From Exiguobacterium sp. s122 (GTDB taxonomy: Bacteria > Bacillota > Bacilli > Exiguobacteriales > Exiguobacteriaceae): 64,000 nt of DNA. The stretch lies in the NCBI RefSeq assembly GCF_018618475.1, contig NZ_JACSMD010000001.1:1240001-1304000 (forward strand), written 5' to 3'. Each line of letters starts with the position of its first letter. Within the stretch, counting starts at the first letter, position 1. A model generated the notes under the pieces. It was not told the origin of the DNA and made no database searches. It worked only from the letters and a program-made list of their open reading frames with translations. Shown piece after piece: positions 7,981 through 16,309 of this stretch. The position numbers and the translations under genes are program-made.

Positions 7981-9081
7981 TTATAGCAGTTCGTTTAAAT
8001 TCTTCCGAGATAGGCGATAGTCGATAATGCGCGACAAGATGACCTGAATCATCGCCGTGACGGGCACACTGATGAACATCCCGACGAGCCCGAAAAGACT
8101 CCCGCCGATAATGATGGAGGTGATGACCCAAAACGGTGTGATGCCCACGCTATCACCGAGAATCTTCGGCCCAAGCCATAAGCCGTCGAACTGTTGCAAC
8201 AAGAAGATGAACACGAGGACGAGGACGGCGGTGAACGGGTCATAGAAGTACGTGATGATGAACGCGGGAATCATCCCGAGGAGCGGGCCGACGTATGGGA
8301 TGAAGTTCAATATCCCGATGATGACACCGAGCAAGAGGGCGTACGGTGCCCCGATGATCAAGAGACCGATGACGGCCATGACTCCGATGATCAGGCAGTC
8401 AAGCGACTTGCCGATAATGTATCGTTTGAAGATGTAGTCCATCTCTTGAAAAATGTCGATTGTTGTCTTCGCCGTTGCGACAGGAAACATGGCGTAAAGT
8501 AGGCGTTTGAACATGCGAGCAAACACCTCTTTGTCTTTCAAGAGATAGATGGAGATGACAATGCCAATCAAGAAATTGATTAACGTCATTGTAAAGCTTG
8601 AGACATATCCGACAGAAGACAAGACGGCCGTTTCGACCCAACCCGAGTAGCGTTCCTCGAAACGTTTGAAGTCGAGGGTCTGGGCAATTGTCTCATTGTA
8701 ATCTTGTAAGAATACGTTTAATTGACTGACGAAGCCATCGAGTTGACGGATGTAAAACGGCAGCTCCTCAATGAGCGAGGAGACGCTTGAATAAATGCGT
8801 GGGAACAGCGTGACTGCTGAGATGACGAGTAATCCGATGAACGTCACATAAACGATCGAAAGGCTTTGGTATCGTTTTAAAGCGAAGCGCTCTTCCATAT
8901 AGGAAAGCACTGTGTTCAGCAGAAGTGCGATTGCAATCCCCATAATAACGGGCGTCAGTAATTGAAACGTGTATTGCAGTACGCGTGAGATCGTGTCCGG
9001 TTCGCTGATGACCCGCCACAAGACGAGTAGAATCAGGCCGATCACTGTTAATTTCCAAATCAATTGCCGGTTAAGCTCCAC
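7981..9081 (-). CDS. AI-2E family transporter (YtvI/TqsA/PerM type)
   Basis: 366 residues from a GTG at 9081 with GAGGGGATGGACTC before it. About eight membrane helices, with the long cytoplasmic region between residues 60 and 150 typical of the family and the conserved segment LNFIPYVGPLLGMIPA (about residues 255-270). Members include E. coli TqsA (autoinducer-2 export) and Bacillus Na+/H+ antiporters of the same fold; the substrate here is unknown. Transcribed alone; the promoter of the MFS leader lies just beyond its 3' end. Confidence 0.88.
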   Translation of the reverse strand: MELNRQLIWKLTVIGLILLVLWRVISEPDTISRVLQYTFQLLTPVIMGIAIALLLNTVLSYMEERFALKRYQSLSIVYVTFIGLLVISAVTLFPRIYSSVSSLIEELPFYIRQLDGFVSQLNVFLQDYNETIAQTLDFKRFEERYSGWVETAVLSSVGYVSSFTMTLINFLIGIVISIYLLKDKEVFARMFKRLLYAMFPVATAKTTIDIFQEMDYIFKRYIIGKSLDCLIIGVMAVIGLLIIGAPYALLLGVIIGILNFIPYVGPLLGMIPAFIITYFYDPFTAVLVLVFIFLLQQFDGLWLGPKILGDSVGITPFWVITSIIIGGSLFGLVGMFISVPVTAMIQVILSRIIDYRLSRKNLNELL

Positions 9082-9188
9082 GAGTCCATCCCCTCATCCT
9101 ATATTTTTTTCAGAATAACGTTCTTCTTTTACTATGACCGTTTTTTTTCAGGGTTTCAAGAGCACGTTATCATTTTTCAAAATAAGGA

Positions 9189-9217
9189 TTGACAGGCAAC
9201 CGTTCCTTTGGTTTACT
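9189..9217 (+). promoter_or_regulatory. Probable promoter of the first S-box leader
   Basis: TTGACA at 9189-9194 with TTTACT at 9212-9217 after 17 bases (or TACTAA at 9214-9219 after 19). The -10 is poor, but the -35 is perfect and the position fits a transcript that includes the riboswitch. Confidence 0.45.
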
Positions 9218-9251
9218 AAAGGACATATTACACATAAATCGCATATAAACA

Positions 9252-9354
9252 CTTTCTATCAAGAGAAGCGGAGGGACTGGCCCGATGAAGCTTCAGCAAC
9301 AGATTGTTTCAATACTGTGCTAATTCCAGCAAGGTAACCTTGAGAGATGGGAAG
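9252..9354 (+). ncRNA. SAM-I (S-box) riboswitch 1
   Basis: P1 is formed by CTTTCTATC (9252-9260) and GATGGGAAG (9346-9354). Inside are the conserved S-box blocks: ATCAAGAG, GGAGGGACTGGCCCGATGAAG, GCAAC, GTGCTAATTCC and AAGG. With SAM bound, P1 forms and the downstream terminator stops transcription; without SAM, the following aminotransferase operon is expressed. Confidence 0.95.
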
Positions 9355-9381
9355 GTGGTTGTTTGAATACGTCTGTATCTC

Positions 9382-9414
9382 GACACCCCTTTCCGCGGAA
9401 AGGGGTGTTTTTTG
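9382..9414 (+). terminator. S-box 1 regulated terminator
   Basis: ACACCCCTTTCC / GGAAAGGGGTGT followed by TTTTTG, 17 bases upstream of the aminotransferase start; this is the expression platform of the riboswitch. Confidence 0.9.
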
Positions 9415-9430
9415 CATAGGAGGACTATCC

Positions 9431-10606
9431 ATGGCAGACAGACGTTCACAATTACTTAAAACTTTACCGCCGCAACACTTCGTCGGGCTCGCAAAAGAAG
9501 TGGCCGCACTCGAACAGGCAGGAGCCGATATCATCCGGCTCGGACAAGGGACGCCGGACTTGCCGACGCCACAATCGATTTGTGACGCGCTCGAGACGGC
9601 ACTCGCGAACCCCGAGACGCATCAGTACGGACCGTTCCGAGGCCAAAGCCGTTTGAAGCAGGCCGTGGCGACGTTCTACTTGAACGAATACGGCGTCGAG
9701 CTCGACGCGGAGACGGAAGTCGCCATTTTAATCGGGTCGAAATCGGGGCTGATCACGCTCCCGCAATGCATCCTCGAACCGGGCGACGGCATCTTGCTCC
9801 CGAACCCCGGATACCCGGACTATATTTCGGGCGCACGGCTCGCCGGTTCGGTCGTCCATGACCTCGTCTTGACGGAGGCGAACGGCTTCTTGCCGGACTA
9901 CGCGACACTTGATACGCACGGAGCGCGCCTTATGTACTTGAACTATCCGAGCAATCCGACGGGCGCCGTCGCGACGCCTCAATTCTTTGAGGAGACGGTC
10001 CGTTTCGCCCATGAGCGGGAACTCATGGTCGTCCATGACTTCGCCTACGGCAGCATCGGTTTTGACGGTCATGTGCCCCCAAGCTTCCTTCAGGCTGAAG
10101 GCGCGAAAGAAGTCGGTATCGAAGTGTACACGATGTCGAAGGCGTTCAATATGTCTGGCTGGCGTGTCGCGTTTGCCGTCGGCAACAAAGACATCATCGA
10201 AGCGATCAACACGTATCAAGACCACGTCCATGTCAGTGTCTTCTCGGCTATCCAAGAAGCCGCCGTCGCCGCGCTCGAATCACCGAAAGCGATTCGAGAC
10301 GACCTGTCCCGCCTCTATGAGACGCGGCGCGACCGTCTCGTCGACGGATTACGTCAAGCGGGCTGGGACGTCTCGGTCCCGAAAGGCTCGTTCTTTGTCT
10401 GGGCGAGAGTGCCGGAAGGGGATGCGAAGTCGTTCGCCGACAAGCTGCTTCATGAAGCAGGGGTAGCAGTGACACCGGGCTACTTCTTCGGAAGCGAAGG
10501 GGAGCGTTACGTCCGGTTCGGGCTCGTCTCTTCGGAGCCGAAGATCGATGAGGCCGTCGAACGAATCGAGCGGTTGTTCGCTGCGTATGAAGAGGTACGG
10601 GTATGA
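9431..10606 (+). CDS. PLP-dependent aminotransferase, MtnE/YbdL-like, S-box controlled
   Basis: 391 residues from the ATG at 9431 (ATAGGAGGACTATCC before it). Fold type I aminotransferase: LGQGTPDLPTP near the N-terminus, HQYGPFRGQSRLKQA, NPGYPDY, NYPSNPTGAVA, HDFAYGSI, and the PLP-binding lysine in MSKAFNMSGWR. The opening LLKTLPPQHFVGLAKE and the motif order resemble MtnE (YkrV) of Bacillus, which aminates 4-methylthio-2-oxobutyrate to methionine. Control by a SAM riboswitch supports a methionine role. It overlaps the next gene by 4 bases (ATGA), so both products are probably made together. Confidence 0.85.
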   Translation: MADRRSQLLKTLPPQHFVGLAKEVAALEQAGADIIRLGQGTPDLPTPQSICDALETALANPETHQYGPFRGQSRLKQAVATFYLNEYGVELDAETEVAILIGSKSGLITLPQCILEPGDGILLPNPGYPDYISGARLAGSVVHDLVLTEANGFLPDYATLDTHGARLMYLNYPSNPTGAVATPQFFEETVRFAHERELMVVHDFAYGSIGFDGHVPPSFLQAEGAKEVGIEVYTMSKAFNMSGWRVAFAVGNKDIIEAINTYQDHVHVSVFSAIQEAAVAALESPKAIRDDLSRLYETRRDRLVDGLRQAGWDVSVPKGSFFVWARVPEGDAKSFADKLLHEAGVAVTPGYFFGSEGERYVRFGLVSSEPKIDEAVERIERLFAAYEEVRV

Positions 10607-11619
10607 TCCGTCAAGCCGTGCTCGAGTACGATCACGCCGAGGATGCCCTCGAACGGCTCGATGAACTGATTGCCGGGCGCCAGGTTCATGTGTTACGTGG
10701 TAGTCACGGTTACCCGGTGGTCGAACGGCTGCTACCTTCCATCGAAGCCTACCCGGGTACGTTGTTTGCGGGCGAATGTACCGATCAAGAGGCGGACCGA
10801 GTCGACCTTGACGGTGCGGACGTCCTGATTGCCGTCGGTGGCGGCAAACTCGTCGATACGGCCAAACTCATCGCCGTACGGAACGGGGTCCCGCTCATCG
10901 TCATCCCGACGCTCGCCTCCAACTGTGCGGCCTTTACCCCGCTCAGCGTCGTCTATCGAGATGACGGGGGTTATGACCGCTATGACGTCTTCCGTGTCGT
11001 CATCGAACGCGTCATCGTCGACGACCGGGTTATCCATTCGTCACCTTATGATTATTATCGAACCGGTGTGATCGATACGGTCGCAAAGTTTTATGAGGCC
11101 CGCTATTTGAGCGGGGACACGTCGGATGATGCGGGTGTCGATGCTGGACTTGCGCTCTCGAAGCAGTGTCACCGCCTGCTCGCGCTCGAGTTGACCGAGA
11201 CCGCATTCCGCTCGTATGGAGAGGAGACGCGTTATGCGGTCGACCACGTCCTCGCCATCGGTGGTGCGGTCGGTGGCTTCGGGGATGCAGGGACGCGCGT
11301 CGCCATCGCGCACGCTGTCCACAACGCGCTCAGTCAGTTCGAGACGACCCATGCGTTCTTGCATGGCGACAAGGTCGGGTTCGGTTTACTCGTCCAGGAA
11401 TCGTTACACCGTTCGCCCGACGTGGCTGTGCTCCAAGCATGGCTCGAGCGAGTAGGGGCCCCGACGACACTCGAGACACTCGGGCTAGACGAAGTCGACA
11501 TCCCCAAACTCGTCGAAGCGGTCGTCAAGGAAACGACATTGCAACAGCTACCGGAACCGATTGATTATGACTATCTGAAAATAATTTTTGAAAATTTACA
11601 GAAAACGGTTTACAGATAA
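10603..11619 (+). CDS. GldA/HcxA-type iron-containing (polyol/hydroxyacid) dehydrogenase
   Basis: 338 residues, translationally coupled to the aminotransferase. Group III metal-dependent alcohol dehydrogenase: NAD(P)-binding AVGGGKLVDTAK (about residues 78-89), metal ligands expected at Asp of TGVIDTVAK, His of VAIAHAVHNAL and His of HAFLHGDKVG. It looks like glycerol dehydrogenase but is closer in setting to E. coli HcxA (YbdH), a 2-oxoacid reductase whose gene sits near the methionine aminotransferase ybdL. The inferred role is interconversion of 2-oxo and 2-hydroxy acids of the methionine pathway. This is a context argument, not proof. Confidence 0.8.
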   Translation: MIRQAVLEYDHAEDALERLDELIAGRQVHVLRGSHGYPVVERLLPSIEAYPGTLFAGECTDQEADRVDLDGADVLIAVGGGKLVDTAKLIAVRNGVPLIVIPTLASNCAAFTPLSVVYRDDGGYDRYDVFRVVIERVIVDDRVIHSSPYDYYRTGVIDTVAKFYEARYLSGDTSDDAGVDAGLALSKQCHRLLALELTETAFRSYGEETRYAVDHVLAIGGAVGGFGDAGTRVAIAHAVHNALSQFETTHAFLHGDKVGFGLLVQESLHRSPDVAVLQAWLERVGAPTTLETLGLDEVDIPKLVEAVVKETTLQQLPEPIDYDYLKIIFENLQKTVYR

Positions 11620-11637
11620 ATCAAAATTGAGTAAGAT
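11609..11637 (+). promoter_or_regulatory. Sigma-A promoter of the met transporter leader
   Basis: TTTACA (11609-11614) and TAAGAT (11632-11637) with a 17-base spacer. The -35 overlaps the last codons of the upstream dehydrogenase gene, so metQNI has its own start point just before S-box 2. Confidence 0.7.
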
Positions 11638-11660
11638 TAAGACAATTAAATGAATCGTTT

Positions 11661-11763
11661 GCTTATCAAGAGTGGTGGAGGGACTGGCCCGATGAAACCC
11701 GGCAACCAGATCGTAATGATCATGGTGCTAATTCCAACAGACGGAAACGTCTGGGAGATGAGC
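11661..11763 (+). ncRNA. SAM-I (S-box) riboswitch 2
   Basis: P1 GCTTATC (11661-11667) pairs with GATGAGC (11757-11763). The conserved core is nearly identical to S-box 1: ATCAAGAG, GGAGGGACTGGCCCGATGAAA, CCCGGCAACC, GGTGCTAATTCC. It governs the methionine ABC transporter genes downstream. Confidence 0.96.
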
Positions 11764-11786
11764 GTGTCCGACTTTGCTGTGTCGTG

Positions 11787-11818
11787 CCCGCCTCTCTTGA
11801 TGAGTGGCGGGTTTTTTA
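11787..11818 (+). terminator. S-box 2 regulated terminator
   Basis: CCCGCC-T-CTC / GAG-T-GGCGGG followed by TTTTTT, between the aptamer and metQ. Confidence 0.9.
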
Positions 11819-11839
11819 TATCAAAGGAGGAATCATTCA

Positions 11840-12661
11840 ATGAACATCAAATCAAAATCAGTACTAGCCGGAACATCCCTACTTGCCGCTCTCGCCCTCG
11901 CGGCATGCGGTCAGTCGAACGCGAGTGAAGCGCTCAGCAACGAGTCGCTCACGATCGGTGTGACCGGGGGGCCGCACCAGCAAATCGCCGAGGAAGTGAA
12001 GAAACTCGCCGCTGCAGACGGGCTCGAGCTCGACATCAAAGTGTTCAACGACTATAACACGCCGAACACGGCGCTCGCCGAGGGTAGTCTCGACGTCAAC
12101 AGCTATCAGACACTGTCGTTCCTCGAGCTCCAAAAAGCCGACAAAGGCTATAAGATCGACGACGTGTTCAAGACGGTCGCCTTCCCGATGGGCCTCTATT
12201 CGGACAAGCTGGCTGACATCAAGGACTTGAAAGAAGGCGACAAGGTCGCTGTGCCGAACGATCCGGCAAACGAACTCCGTGCCCTTCGCCTCTATGAGAC
12301 GGCCGGCCTCATCACGCTCAAAGAAGGCTTGACGGACAAGGCGACGAAGCGAGACATCGCCGAGAACCCGCTCAACTTAGAGTTCATCGAGCTTGAAGCG
12401 TCACAGCTCCCGACTCAACTCCCTGAGGTCGCACTCGCGGCGATCAACACGAACTTCGCGATGGGCGCAGGGCTCTCGATTAACGAGGACGCCCTCTTCC
12501 ATGAAGACACGGTCAACAACCCGTATCCGAACTACGTCGTCGTCCGGACCGACAACAAAGACGACGAGGTCGTCGAGACGCTCAAGTCGTACTACCACTC
12601 AGACGAAATTCGGACGTTCATCGAAGAGACGTTCAACGGCTCGATCGTTCCGGCGTTTTAA
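11840..12661 (+). CDS. metQ: Methionine ABC transporter substrate-binding lipoprotein MetQ
   Basis: 273 residues from the ATG at 11840, preceded by AAAGGAGGAATCATTCA. The signal peptide ends in the lipobox LALAAC (Cys about residue 23), so the mature protein is lipid-anchored outside the membrane. NLPA/MetQ features follow: LTIGVTGGPHQQIAEEVKKLA, FNDYNTPNTALAEGSLDVNSYQ, and VPNDPANELRALRLYE. It captures methionine (D or L) and delivers it to MetNI. First gene of metQ-metN-metI, repressed by SAM through S-box 2. Confidence 0.95.
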   Translation: MNIKSKSVLAGTSLLAALALAACGQSNASEALSNESLTIGVTGGPHQQIAEEVKKLAAADGLELDIKVFNDYNTPNTALAEGSLDVNSYQTLSFLELQKADKGYKIDDVFKTVAFPMGLYSDKLADIKDLKEGDKVAVPNDPANELRALRLYETAGLITLKEGLTDKATKRDIAENPLNLEFIELEASQLPTQLPEVALAAINTNFAMGAGLSINEDALFHEDTVNNPYPNYVVVRTDNKDDEVVETLKSYYHSDEIRTFIEETFNGSIVPAF

Positions 12662-12670
12662 GGAGGCCCT

Positions 12671-13705
12671 ATGATTGCACTTAAACACATCAAAAAGACG
12701 TTCACCGTCAACAAACATACGGTGACCGCACTCGACGATGTCTCGCTCACAATCCATAAAGGTGAGATCTTCGGCATCATTGGGCGGAGCGGCGCCGGGA
12801 AGAGCACGCTCATCCGGATGATCAATCTGCTCGAACGCCCGACGTCAGGTCAAGTCGAGATTGAAGGGCAAGACGTCACGAAACTCGGGAAAAAAGAGCT
12901 CTCGAAGCTCCGGCACCGCATCGGGATGATCTTCCAACACTACAACTTGCTGAAGACGGCAACGGTCGAAGAGAACGTCGCCATCCCGCTCCGTCTAGAG
13001 GGGCTCGATAAGGGAACGATTCAAAAGCGTGTCGACAAGTACCTCGAGATCGTCGGCTTGTCCGAGCACCGGAAGCATTACCCGGAGCAGCTCTCAGGCG
13101 GTCAGAAACAACGCGTCGCCATTGCCCGTGCCCTCGCACATGAACCGGACATTCTCCTTAGCGACGAGGCGACGAGCGCACTCGACCCGGAGACGACCGA
13201 ATCGATTCTCGACTTGCTGCTCGAGATTAACCGGGAGCTCGGCTTGACGATCTTCCTGATCACCCACGAGATGGAGGTCATCGAGCGCATCTGCGACCGT
13301 GTCGCCGTCATCGACGGCGGGAAAATCGTCGAGGAAGGCGACGTGCTCGATGTGTTCGCCGACCCGCTCCACGCGACGACGCAAAAATTCTTGAAGACGA
13401 ACCTCGACGTTCCGGACGAAGTCGTCAAGGAGCTGAGCACACATGGGACGCTCGTCCACTTGTCGTTTATCGGCAGCCAGACGGAACAGGCGGTCCTCGC
13501 CCAACTGACGAAGAAGTTCGGTCTTCTCCCGAATATTATCGGGGGCGGCATCAAAAAGTTGAAACGGGGACTCGTCGGCAACTTGCTCATCCATCTTGAT
13601 GGGGACGTCGACCAGACCGACCAAGCTGTCCGTTATCTCGAAGCGAGCGGCGTGAAAGTGAAGGAGGTGACGAACCATGCTACAGTTTTGGGCCGACTGG
13701 GGTGA
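12671..13705 (+). CDS. metN: Methionine import ATP-binding protein MetN
   Basis: 344 residues, 9 bases after metQ, preceded by AAGGAGGCCCT. Full ABC ATPase: Walker A GRSGAGKST (about residues 38-46), Q-loop FQHYNLL, signature LSGGQKQR, Walker B ILLSDEATSALD, switch His in ITHEMEV. The C-terminal 100 residues form the NIL domain typical of MetN, which senses internal methionine and inhibits transport. Works with MetI and MetQ at the cytoplasmic membrane. Confidence 0.96.
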   Translation: MIALKHIKKTFTVNKHTVTALDDVSLTIHKGEIFGIIGRSGAGKSTLIRMINLLERPTSGQVEIEGQDVTKLGKKELSKLRHRIGMIFQHYNLLKTATVEENVAIPLRLEGLDKGTIQKRVDKYLEIVGLSEHRKHYPEQLSGGQKQRVAIARALAHEPDILLSDEATSALDPETTESILDLLLEINRELGLTIFLITHEMEVIERICDRVAVIDGGKIVEEGDVLDVFADPLHATTQKFLKTNLDVPDEVVKELSTHGTLVHLSFIGSQTEQAVLAQLTKKFGLLPNIIGGGIKKLKRGLVGNLLIHLDGDVDQTDQAVRYLEASGVKVKEVTNHATVLGRLG

Positions 13706-14339
13706 CTTGATTTGGACCGGGACGGTTCAGACGTTGACGATGACAGGCATCGCTCTCGTCATTTCGACACTCATCGGATTACCGCTCGGGACGTTGCTTG
13801 TGTTGACGCGTCCGAACGGGCGCCTATCGAACCGTTACGTGTACGGGGCACTCTCGAGCGTCATCAACGTCGTGCGCTCAATCCCGTTCATCATCTTGCT
13901 GTTCTTCATCTTGCCGTTCACGCGTTTCATTATGGGGACGACAATCGGGGTGCAAGGGGTGCTCCTGCCGCTCATCGTGTTCACGGCACCGTATATCGCG
14001 CGGCTCATGGAGTCCGCACTTCTCGAGGTCGACCGTGGCGTCGTCGAGGCGTACGAAGCGATGGGCATCTCGACGCGGAAAATCATCTGGTACGTCCTCA
14101 TCCGTGAGGCCCGCTCGTCTATCGTCCTCGGCTTGACGATCGCGACGATTGGCTTGATCGGGGCGACCGCGATGGCAGGACTCGTCGGAGCGGGAGGACT
14201 CGGGGATATCGCCTATCAATACGGCCACCTCCGTTTTGAGCCTGAGGTCATGTACGTGACGATCTTCGTCTTGATCCTACTCGTTCAATCGATTCAATCG
14301 TTCGGCAACCGCTTAGCGGCCCGACTCAAGAAGGCATAA
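13677..14339 (+). CDS. metI: Methionine ABC transporter permease MetI
   Basis: 220 residues, starting inside the end of metN (29-base overlap) with its own AAGGAGGTGACGAACC ribosome site. About five membrane helices; the EAA loop that contacts the ATPase reads VEAYEAMGISTRKIIWYVLIREA, with the conserved Gly. Last gene of the operon, followed by a hairpin. The overlap suggests coupled translation of ATPase and permease. Confidence 0.95.
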   Translation: MLQFWADWGDLIWTGTVQTLTMTGIALVISTLIGLPLGTLLVLTRPNGRLSNRYVYGALSSVINVVRSIPFIILLFFILPFTRFIMGTTIGVQGVLLPLIVFTAPYIARLMESALLEVDRGVVEAYEAMGISTRKIIWYVLIREARSSIVLGLTIATIGLIGATAMAGLVGAGGLGDIAYQYGHLRFEPEVMYVTIFVLILLVQSIQSFGNRLAARLKKA

Positions 14340-14340
14340 G

Positions 14341-14372
14341 AAAAGAGCTCTGCTGCGGCAGGGCTCTTACTG
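14341..14372. terminator. Bidirectional hairpin between metI and the Spx-like gene
   Basis: AAGAGCTCTGC / GCAGGGCTCTT. The T-tract is better on the minus strand (TTTTCTT) than on the plus strand. Confidence 0.65.
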
Positions 14373-14765
14373 TTTGTCGAGTAAACGTTTCAACTCGGCG
14401 ATTCGGTTGTGTCGCGGAACGAACGTCCGAATCTCTTTCTCGCTGAATCCGATTTGGATCCGGTTGTCGTCGACGACAATCGGACTTTTCAAGATTTGCG
14501 GGTGAGAGGCGACGAAACTGTAGAGTTCACGAAGTGACATCTCATCGAGCTGGTCCGCAGCTTGCTTGTAGACACTTTTTTGGACGGACAACAAATCGGT
14601 CGTGCCGTTCTCGGTGAGGCGAAGCATGTCTTTAAACTCGTTGAACGACATCCCTTGGTCGGTCAATTTCTTCTCGATGAATGGGATCTTCTGTTCACGT
14701 AACCAATCAATCGTTTTACGGGAGGAACTGCAGCTTGTATGTGTGAATACGGTGACCGTCACCAC
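14367..14765 (-). CDS. Spx/ArsC-family transcriptional regulator-like protein
   Basis: About 132 residues; several GTG codons lie at the start, and the one at 14765 is best spaced from AAAGGAG. Thioredoxin-like ArsC fold with the Spx pattern: VTVFTHTSCSSSRKTIDWL, EKKLTDQGMSFNEFKDMLRLT, and KSPIVVDDNRIQIGFSEKEIRTFVPR. Spx proteins bind the RNA polymerase alpha C-terminal domain and redirect transcription under thiol stress, switched by a CxxC disulfide. Here the second cysteine is Ser (C-S-S-S), so a disulfide switch at this site is not possible. A regulator or a reductase relative are both open. Confidence 0.75.
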   Translation of the reverse strand: MVTVTVFTHTSCSSSRKTIDWLREQKIPFIEKKLTDQGMSFNEFKDMLRLTENGTTDLLSVQKSVYKQAADQLDEMSLRELYSFVASHPQILKSPIVVDDNRIQIGFSEKEIRTFVPRHNRIAELKRLLDKQ

Positions 14766-15025
14766 AACCACTTCTCCTTTGCGTCAAGTTGGATAGTTCT
14801 ATTTTCTCTCATTCATACGAATGAGCGAGGAATATGTTTCAAATCACATAGACTTTTTTCTAAATGTGGGACGAGAACGAGTTGCGACAAGGCCATGCTT
14901 TAAAGATGAAGCGCTGACGAATGCTGGCCAGTTAGGTACAACCGTTGTCATGGCAGATTTTTCTCATATCATCTCAAGTAAGAAAATGGTAAAATTGGAT
15001 TATCAAACAATAAGGGGCGTTTCAA

Positions 15026-16309
15026 GTGAAGCGGAAGATGATTGCGACCGTGATAGGTATGCTTGTCCTTTCAGGGTGTGCAAATGAGCGAGAAACTGCT
15101 TTGAAATTAGATTATATCGATGAACAGTGGATCGTCGGGAACTATACATCCGAGAAAAAAGCGACGATCGGTGTCGAGACCGTGCTCGAGGCGTGTACGG
15201 GGGAATTGACGACGACACTCGAGGGTGAACTGACCGTGCGTGATACGGTCGTAGTGAGCCGCCCGCCGTTCACCAACATCGGAGACGATTTCATGTACAA
15301 GGCGGTCACGTATGTAGAAGGGGACCAACTGTATGCCGTTTGCCGGGACATGGTATCGCCACATCTGCAGGCGGAAGTCGTCCCATCTTTCCCGGAACAG
15401 ATCGTCACGGCTCAACCGGTCGACCGAGCGCCGGTCGTGCTACCCGTCTCACCAGCTGACAAGGAAGCGTTCCTCGAGGCGGAGACGTTACAACACCATC
15501 CGTTCAAGCTCGTACCGTTCCGTGATGCCGTGTTCTCGTTCTCACAGGCGTTCTACGGAGAAATCGAGATTGCGATCGACGGCTGGCCGCCGTTGTTCCC
15601 CCTTCATATGTTTGAACCGGCGTCCGCTGGAATCGGGGACATTCAGATGATGCTCGCGTCGAGCGAGACCGAGTCGTTACCTTATATTTTAATGCGATAC
15701 GGCGACGGATCCGTCTCTTCCCAACCACTCGAAGTGACGTTCGATGCGGAGATGGTGGCCCCTCGCTTCGAGTCGCTCGAGATTGAACGGCTACCGATCG
15801 ATACGGGCGCCCTCATGCCGGACGTTTCCTACCCGGTTTTCGCCTTGCATTATGAGAAGGATGGAAAGCCCGAGACGTCTGAAATGACGTTCACGTATCG
15901 GGAAGGGACGTTCAGTACGGAAGAAGACCGCGACTTGAGGCAGCAGTTCGCAGATGAGCAGTTGGGGAATCAAAGCGCGTCACCCTCTGTCTACGTCCAT
16001 AAGAGACCGTTCAACTTTGACGAGACGCTCGGCTATCCGGATGTCCTCAAGGCGGCAGGCACCGATTTTAACGAGCTGATCGAGGCGGTCGAACTGGCCG
16101 AGCCCGTCAAACGAGGTGGCGAGACAGGTGAGTATCGACTGTTGACGATCGTAGACGGCTTGAAGGGACAGCAGTTCGCCATTTCGTTCAAACAACGGTC
16201 GAAAAAGCGGGATGTGTACATCACCGACCTCTTGTCGGAACAAACCTTTAAATTGACGAGCACAGGGGCCGAGACGTTCTTCTCGTACTTCCCTCAAGTG
16301 AGAAAGTGA
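15026..16309 (+). CDS. Lipoprotein of unknown function, tandem paralogue A
   Basis: 427 residues. A short signal peptide ends in the lipobox LVLSGC (Cys about residue 18), so it is likely a membrane-anchored extracytoplasmic protein. No catalytic motif was seen. It shares an architecture with the next gene: a Cys in LEACTGEL (TQCEEQEL in the partner), a YVEGDQLYAVCRD segment (YVEGESLYALCQS), a repeat-like middle, a YVHKRPFNFDETLGYPDVL motif, and an end KRDVYITDLLSEQTFKLTSTGAETFFSYFPQ. The two cysteines in the first third may form a disulfide. Start preceded by AAGGGGCGTTTCAA, an acceptable ribosome site. Confidence 0.75.
   Translation: MKRKMIATVIGMLVLSGCANERETALKLDYIDEQWIVGNYTSEKKATIGVETVLEACTGELTTTLEGELTVRDTVVVSRPPFTNIGDDFMYKAVTYVEGDQLYAVCRDMVSPHLQAEVVPSFPEQIVTAQPVDRAPVVLPVSPADKEAFLEAETLQHHPFKLVPFRDAVFSFSQAFYGEIEIAIDGWPPLFPLHMFEPASAGIGDIQMMLASSETESLPYILMRYGDGSVSSQPLEVTFDAEMVAPRFESLEIERLPIDTGALMPDVSYPVFALHYEKDGKPETSEMTFTYREGTFSTEEDRDLRQQFADEQLGNQSASPSVYVHKRPFNFDETLGYPDVLKAAGTDFNELIEAVELAEPVKRGGETGEYRLLTIVDGLKGQQFAISFKQRSKKRDVYITDLLSEQTFKLTSTGAETFFSYFPQVRK

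Noticed and set aside
14821-15087. 88-codon plus-strand frame ahead of the first lipoprotein
   Set aside because: No ribosome site and it overlaps the well-supported lipoprotein start in another frame.
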